Source of the DNA: JAAFJT01 sp043744275
Lineage (GTDB): Bacteria > Bacteroidota > Bacteroidia > Chitinophagales > Saprospiraceae
Assembly: GCA_043744275.1 (NCBI GenBank)
Contig: JAYTUY010000166.1
Location: 1 to 19,511 of the forward strand
Length of the DNA stretch: 19,511 nt
Reading direction: 5' to 3'
Part shown: positions 15,828 through 19,511 of the stretch, piece by piece
How positions within the stretch are numbered: the stretch's first letter is position 1
How the letters are laid out: every line of letters begins with the position of its first letter
Notes under the pieces: generated by a model
Seen by the model: the letters and a program-made list of their open reading frames with translations, nothing else
Database searches by the model: none
What the model was told of the DNA's origin: nothing
Position numbers and translations under genes: made by a program

Positions 15828-16262
15828 ATGAATGTAGAATTATTAAAAAGAGAAATGCAGTACCGAACGGCGAGAAGCGGCGGCAGCGGTGGTCAAAATG
15901 TCAATAAAGTGGAAACGAAAGTGGAAATTATATGGGACATCAACGCCTCGCAAGTCTTCAATGATGCTGATAAAACTTTGATTTTCAATAAGTTAGAAAA
16001 TCAAATTAGCAAAGAGGGCTTGTTGCAAGTGGTGAATCAAACGGAGCGTTCGCAATTAGGGAATAAGCAATTGGCTGAAAAAAAATTGATTCGGCTCATT
16101 GAGAAAGCCTTGAAAAAAGAAAAAGAACGCAAACCAACTGACACCCCCCCCTCAGTAATAGCGGCTCGAAAACGTGAAAAACGATCGACCTCTGAAAAAA
16201 AAGCGACTCGTGGCAAGGTCAGAATCCAACCGAATGACGGCGATTCTGACCTTTCTTCTTAG
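15828..16262 (+). CDS. arfB: Alternative ribosome-rescue peptidyl-tRNA hydrolase
   Basis: The 144-residue protein belongs to the YaeJ/ICT1 group of release-factor-like hydrolases. It has the GGQ catalytic motif (SGGSGGQNVNKVET, GGQ at 21-23) that cleaves the ester bond of peptidyl-tRNA, and a basic C-terminal tail (AARKREKRSTSEKKATRGK) that family members use to sense an empty mRNA channel on stalled ribosomes. It lacks the codon-recognition domains of RF1/RF2, which supports ArfB. The iterated motif with the longest tract, eight C followed by TCAGTA (16144-16157), codes for TPPSV in the linker before the tail. Slippage in that tract would change the reading frame and remove the tail. Confidence 0.9.
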   Translation: MNVELLKREMQYRTARSGGSGGQNVNKVETKVEIIWDINASQVFNDADKTLIFNKLENQISKEGLLQVVNQTERSQLGNKQLAEKKLIRLIEKALKKEKERKPTDTPPSVIAARKREKRSTSEKKATRGKVRIQPNDGDSDLSS

Positions 16263-16280
16263 TTGAATTTTCAGATTTTC

Positions 16281-17615
16281 TTAAATTAATGCGCTTGGAT
16301 TTTTATCTTCTAATAATTCCTTCGGCATATTTTTAGTGGCTTTTGCGCCCAATTCTTTTATTTTTTCTGCTCTTCCTATCAGTGTATCACCATATTTTTT
16401 GGAGTCATTCAGCTTATTCATGGCATCATGATAAGCGGATTGCGCCATATCCAGTCGTTGACCAATTTGTTTCAAATCTTCTATAAAAGCGACAAATTTA
16501 TCGTAGAGCATACCGCTTTGTCGGGCTATTTCTAAAACATTTCGTTTTTGATTTTCTTGTTTCCAAATAAACGAAACAGTCCGCATAGTTGCCAATAAAG
16601 TGGAGACGCTGACGATGACCACATTGCGTTCGAGCGCATCCGTGAAGAGCTTTGAATCTTCCTGCAAAGCTAAGGTCAAAGCAGGCTCAATCGGTACGAA
16701 CATGATGACATAATCGGGTGAATTAATTTGATACAAACCTGCATAATTCTTATCACTCAAACCCCGAATATGGTTTCTCAAACTCTCCACATGCGCCTTC
16801 AAAAAGCGAGGTTTTATAGCTTCGTCGGAGGCGTTGAAAAATTGTTCGTAAGCCGTTAATGATACTTTTGAGTCAATTATAACTTGCTTATTTTCGGGCA
16901 TTTGTATAATAAAATCAGGTCGTTTCTGTTGCCCATTATGATCATTGAAAGAAGGCTGAATGAGGAAATGCACCCCCCTCAGTAAACCCGACTTTTCGAG
17001 CAATAATTCGAGTTGCAACTCACCCCAATCGCCTTGAGTTTTGGAGTCTCCGCGCAGGGCTGATACGAGGTTATTGGCGTCTTGACTGAGTTGTTTATTG
17101 AGCGAAAGGAGGTTATCAATTTCGGATTTGAGGGTAGTGCGTTGTTGAGTTTCATCCAAATATTTGCGTTCTATATTGAGTTCAAAATCTTTAATTTTCT
17201 CACGCAAAGGATTCAAAATATCATTCAATTGAACTTGATTTTGAAGGGTAAAACGCTGACTTTTTTCTTCTAAAAGGCGGTTGGCGATGTTCTCGAATTC
17301 GGTTTGAAAACGCTGTTGGAGATGGATAAGCTCTTCTTTTTGAGTCAATAATTTTTCATCCAAATGAGCATTTATTTGCTCTTGGGAAGCTAAATCTTTA
17401 GTTAACTCAATGATAGTCAATGATTTATCATTAAATTCTTTTTTTAAACTGTTGAGTTGATTTTGAATATCGGTTAAAATATCTTTCAAGACATATTTCT
17501 CATTCAGCACGGATGAGGCAATGTATGCACCGCTTGAAAGGAAGCGATTATAGACTATTAATGCAGCGACTATTGCACCAAATAATAAGCCAGCTAAGAG
17601 GTAGATTAATTCCAT
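16281..17615 (-). CDS. rmuC: DNA recombination protein RmuC
   Basis: The 444-residue protein matches the RmuC family, a predicted nuclease-like protein that limits DNA inversions. Residues 4-22 form a membrane anchor, about 35-180 a long coiled coil, then the conserved core: GDWGELQLELLLEKSGL (195-211), RPDFIIQ (232-238), IIDSKVSLTAYEQF (246-259) and SVSTLLATMRTV. The motif copy at 16973-16984 codes for the LLRG in LLRGVHFL at 211-218. Length and order are normal. It stands alone between arfB (convergent, 18 bases between stops) and mgsA. The ATG at 17613-17615 starts the membrane anchor. Confidence 0.93.
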   Translation of the reverse strand: MELIYLLAGLLFGAIVAALIVYNRFLSSGAYIASSVLNEKYVLKDILTDIQNQLNSLKKEFNDKSLTIIELTKDLASQEQINAHLDEKLLTQKEELIHLQQRFQTEFENIANRLLEEKSQRFTLQNQVQLNDILNPLREKIKDFELNIERKYLDETQQRTTLKSEIDNLLSLNKQLSQDANNLVSALRGDSKTQGDWGELQLELLLEKSGLLRGVHFLIQPSFNDHNGQQKRPDFIIQMPENKQVIIDSKVSLTAYEQFFNASDEAIKPRFLKAHVESLRNHIRGLSDKNYAGLYQINSPDYVIMFVPIEPALTLALQEDSKLFTDALERNVVIVSVSTLLATMRTVSFIWKQENQKRNVLEIARQSGMLYDKFVAFIEDLKQIGQRLDMAQSAYHDAMNKLNDSKKYGDTLIGRAEKIKELGAKATKNMPKELLEDKNPSALI

Positions 17616-17769
17616 GTTATAGTGGTTTAAAACAAACGATTTTGTTTAAAACATAAAATTACAATTTTTATCGCAATTTTCTATAATTGGAATTTAATTT
17701 AGATGGATGTCTTTAAAATGATTGACTCAAAATAGCATCACTAATTTGGTGATAATAATTCAACTTATT

Positions 17770-18225
17770 TTAAATTTTCCTTGTAACATAGGCGTTGTAA
17801 TCAGGAATAATTGACTCATATTCCTCGTGCATAAGAGGTGATGTGAGGAGGAAATCAGCGGTGGCGCGGTCGCAAGCAAAGGGTATATTCCAAACCACAC
17901 CCAGACGCAATAAGGCTTTAATATCGGGATCGTGTGGTTGGGCTTCCATAGGATCCCAAAAGAAAATCATAGTGTCAATTTTACCTTCTGCAATCATTGA
18001 GCCTATCTGCTGATCACCGCCGAGCGGCCCACTTAAAAAACGATGAACAGGCACATCTAAAGCTTCTTCGAGCAACATCCCCGTCGTGCCAGTTGCAAAA
18101 AGTTGATGTTTGGATAAAACACTTTTATTATAAATTGCCCACTCGACGAGTGCCGCTTTTTTATTGTCGTGAGCAATCATTGCGATGCGCTTTCGGGCTG
18201 ATAATAGTCGGATAACATTTTTCAT
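17770..18225 (-). CDS. mgsA: Methylglyoxal synthase
   Basis: The 151-residue cytoplasmic enzyme converts dihydroxyacetone phosphate to methylglyoxal and phosphate, a bypass of lower glycolysis. It carries the family signature: IAMIAHDNKK with H19 and D20, TGTTG (45-49, phosphate binding), SGPLGGDQQIG with the catalytic Asp71, and WDPMEAQPHDPD (90-101) with His98. Length is typical. The promoter candidate at 18241-18275 lies just upstream. It is divergent from the toxin-antitoxin pair. Confidence 0.95.
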   Translation of the reverse strand: MKNVIRLLSARKRIAMIAHDNKKAALVEWAIYNKSVLSKHQLFATGTTGMLLEEALDVPVHRFLSGPLGGDQQIGSMIAEGKIDTMIFFWDPMEAQPHDPDIKALLRLGVVWNIPFACDRATADFLLTSPLMHEEYESIIPDYNAYVTRKI

Positions 18226-18240
18226 AGTTTAAATTTTAGT

Positions 18241-18275
18241 CAAAAATACGATAATATACTGAGGGGTATTTCAAA
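18241..18275 (-). promoter_or_regulatory. Candidate mgsA promoter
   Basis: On the minus strand TTTG (18272-18275), a 23-base spacer and TATTTTTG (18241-18248) fit the TTTG / TAnnTTTG pattern, with the ATG 15 bases downstream. The spacer contains an iterated motif copy (18257-18266), as in the ATPase promoter. The spacer is slightly long. Confidence 0.5.
18257..18268 (+). repeat. Iterated motif copy between mgsA and the toxin-antitoxin pair
   Basis: TACTGAGGGGTA on the plus strand, in the divergent 88-bp region, within the spacer of the candidate mgsA promoter. It is the last copy before the right end of the window. Confidence 0.9.
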
Positions 18276-18291
18276 CATCGAAACAAAACAC

Positions 18292-18299
18292 TAAATTTG
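18292..18299 (+). promoter_or_regulatory. -7 element of the toxin-antitoxin operon
   Basis: TAAATTTG matches TAnnTTTG and lies 14 bases before the antitoxin ATG. I do not see a good -33 element. Confidence 0.4.
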
Positions 18300-18313
18300 T
18301 AAAAAAGTATAAC

Positions 18314-18550
18314 ATGACAGATTATAAAAAAATAATAACAATCGAAGCGGGTAAAAGAAGTGGACAACCATGTATCAGAGGCTTACGCATCACTGTTTAT
18401 GATGTTTTGAGTTATTTGGCGGCTGGGATGACGATTGACGAAATCGTTGATGATTTTCCGATGCTCAATAAAGAGGATATTTATGCTTGCCTTGCTTATG
18501 CTTCCGAAGCTGAACGAGTGCGGTTTGTCACGTCTCCATTGGCTGCATAA
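18314..18550 (+). CDS. DUF433 antitoxin
   Basis: The 78-residue protein matches the DUF433 family: ITIEAGKRSGQPCIRGLRITVYDVLSYLAAGMT with the conserved G-x-P-x-I-x-G-x-R motif, then IDEIVDDFPMLNKEDIYACLAYA, a helix-turn-helix-like module. DUF433 proteins pair with DUF5615 PIN-like toxins and act as antitoxins that likely repress their own promoter. The toxin gene follows after 30 bases. The full conserved length is present. Confidence 0.88.
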   Translation: MTDYKKIITIEAGKRSGQPCIRGLRITVYDVLSYLAAGMTIDEIVDDFPMLNKEDIYACLAYASEAERVRFVTSPLAA

Positions 18551-18580
18551 TGATACCTCCACCGATTTAACCTCGATTTT

Positions 18581-18910
18581 ATGTTTCTTATTGATAATAA
18601 TATCTCGCCAAAATTAGCAAATCGCTTAAGCTCTTATTTTCCTAATATGGCGCATGTCGTAGATTTCGGCTTAGACGCAGTTGATGACCACCTTGTATGG
18701 GCGTTTGCTAAAACCAATAATTTTACGATTTTAACAAAAGATACTGATTTTATCGGCATTTTAAACTTGCGTGGTTTCCCTCCCAAAGTTGTGCGTTTAA
18801 ATTGTGGTAATGTGACAACTCAACAAATTGAAGCCATAATGATTAGAGAACACAAGGTAATTATTCAGTTTCTCGCTTCTCCTACGCATGGGCTTTTGGT
18901 GATAAATTGA
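18581..18910 (+). CDS. DUF5615 PIN-like toxin
   Basis: The 109-residue protein begins FLIDNNISPKLANRLSSYFP and contains ILTKDTDF (50-57), the conserved D-x-D pattern of DUF5615/Mut7-C-like PIN domains, which bind metal and are thought to cleave RNA. First-strand Asp5 and the KDTDF acids (D54, D56) are intact, and GFPPKVVRLNCGN matches the family middle. It forms a VapC-like toxin-antitoxin pair with the DUF433 gene upstream. RNA cleavage is inferred from the fold. Confidence 0.88.
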   Translation: MFLIDNNISPKLANRLSSYFPNMAHVVDFGLDAVDDHLVWAFAKTNNFTILTKDTDFIGILNLRGFPPKVVRLNCGNVTTQQIEAIMIREHKVIIQFLASPTHGLLVIN

Positions 18911-19274
18911 TAGTTTATTTTCAGCCGAAGCACAAAACAAATCCTATTTTTATAGGAGACCCTACAGGGAAAATTCCAATAATCAATCCTACAAAATCAT
19001 CAAAAATCCTCCTCATCCTAATTCAAGTTTTTACACTATGGATAACCATAAAATTGCCTTTTTTTGAACGTATCCACATCTTCAATTTGTAGGCAGGTTT
19101 TAAAATTTTGTTAAACATAACATAATAAATTCATCTATCTTTGTGCTATTAATAGTGAAAATATAAAGGTAAGCATGCGTATTTTGTATGACCACTATTA
19201 GTATAATTTTAATAAAAAATATTTTATAACTCTTTTACTATCAACTAATTAATTGTTTAATACAACAATCGACT
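18911..19274. other. Intergenic region without a convincing gene
   Basis: This 364-bp AT-rich stretch holds only small dyads (TCCTAT/ATAGGA near 18942-18957; TATGG/CCATA near 19037) and a TATCTTTG element (19136-19143) that could serve the short ORF at 19275. An open frame at 18907-19092 lacks an ATG start and has no recognisable motif. No iterated motif copy is present here. Confidence 0.5.
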
Positions 19275-19430
19275 ATGAAAGCAGAACTCTTTAAACTTTA
19301 TACTGACATTAAGATTGGACAAAATGAAATTTGTCAAAGTTGTATTTCTAATGAAGCTTACTTAACCAGACCACTATCATATTATTATGCTGACAAAGAG
19401 TTTCATAATTTCAATAGGGCTTTCTTATAA
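19275..19430 (+). CDS. Short unrecognised ORF, perhaps a gene truncated at its 3' end
   Basis: ATG to TAA gives 51 residues, starting MKAELFKLYTDIKIGQ and with one C-x-x-C pair (EICQSC). I do not recognise it. A TATCTTTG element lies about 130 bases upstream. The stop lies six bases before the palindromic junction that begins a different unit at 19436, so the frame may have been cut by insertion of an element there. It could equally be a real small protein or noncoding. Confidence 0.35.
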   Translation: MKAELFKLYTDIKIGQNEICQSCISNEAYLTRPLSYYYADKEFHNFNRAFL

Positions 19431-19435
19431 AAAAA

Positions 19436-19501
19436 ATCGTGAGCTAAAATCTTAATTTTGTGTACCAAAACTTAATTAAGATGAAAGAATTAGCCCACGA
19501 T
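19436..19501. repeat. Imperfect palindrome at the right edge, possible insertion-sequence end
   Basis: ATCGTGAGCTAA (19436-19447) pairs with TTAGCCCACGAT (19490-19501) with one mismatch. Inside, ATCTTAATTTTG and CAAAACTTAATTAAGAT also partly pair. The right arm overlaps the first codons of the downstream frame. This may be the end of a mobile element or an operator. The window ends too soon to tell. Confidence 0.45.
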
Positions 19502-19511
19502 ACAGTGCAAA
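19481..19511 (+). CDS. Start of a gene running off the window, possibly a transposase
   Basis: The ATG is followed by the codons for KELAHDTVQ and the frame stays open to the edge. Only ten residues are visible, so identity cannot be given. A transposase is suggested only by the palindromic sequence just upstream. Confidence 0.3.
   Translation, partial: MKELAHDTVQ

Noticed and set aside
18907..19092. Open frame after the toxin gene
   Set aside because: It overlaps the toxin stop, starts without an ATG and has no recognisable domain.
1..19511. CRISPR array or tRNA gene
   Set aside because: No regularly spaced repeat of 20 or more bases with unique spacers exists; the iterated 10-mer is about 1 kb apart on both strands. 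I saw no cloverleaf or rRNA-like stretch in the gaps.

Overview
The window looks like a chromosomal segment of a member of the Bacteroidota. The signs are an AT-rich sequence, a TonB-dependent receptor with an N-terminal carboxypeptidase-regulatory-like domain, a DUF2851 protein (a family known mainly from this phylum), a SWIM/SNF2 helicase of the type common there, and promoter-like sites of the TTTG / TAnnTTTG type. I cannot place it below phylum with confidence.

Layout. Positions 1-216 hold a 216-bp inverted repeat. On the minus strand follow a TonB-dependent receptor gene broken by one in-frame TGA (2769 to 319), a SNF2/SWIM helicase (5713 to 3047), and a tightly coupled pair: an SMC/RecF-like ATPase (7565 to 6498) and a TOPRIM-like protein (6494 to 5817). 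The pair resembles two-gene ATPase-TOPRIM anti-phage modules. On the plus strand come a phospholipid N-methyltransferase-like protein and a radical SAM/SPASM enzyme (7789-9405), a block of nested inverted repeats (9405-9610), then a CapA-like protein, dihydrofolate reductase and DUF2851 (9759-12809). After a repeat-rich gap come a small lipoprotein and nadD (13205-14248), a convergent lipoprotein with an ExbD-like tail, a secreted YD-repeat-like protein, the ribosome-rescue hydrolase ArfB, minus-strand rmuC and mgsA, and a DUF433/DUF5615 toxin-antitoxin pair (18314-18910). The right edge has a short unrecognised ORF next to a palindromic junction and the first codons of a gene that may belong to an insertion sequence. 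Most genes are ordinary housekeeping genes in short operons.

The most striking feature is not a gene. A 10-base word, TACTGAGGGG (reverse complement CCCCTCAGTA), occurs 17 times exactly plus three near-copies, about once per kilobase, on both strands, inside genes in three reading frames and between genes. Chance would give about 0.04 copies. Inside genes it appears to fit ordinary family residues (TEG, PSV, LRG), so it seems to have arisen by base choice rather than by insertion. This is the pattern of a DNA uptake sequence, a HIP1-like iterated motif or a Chi-like site. Two intergenic copies sit between the -33 and -7 boxes of candidate promoters. I know of no description of this motif, but I could not search.
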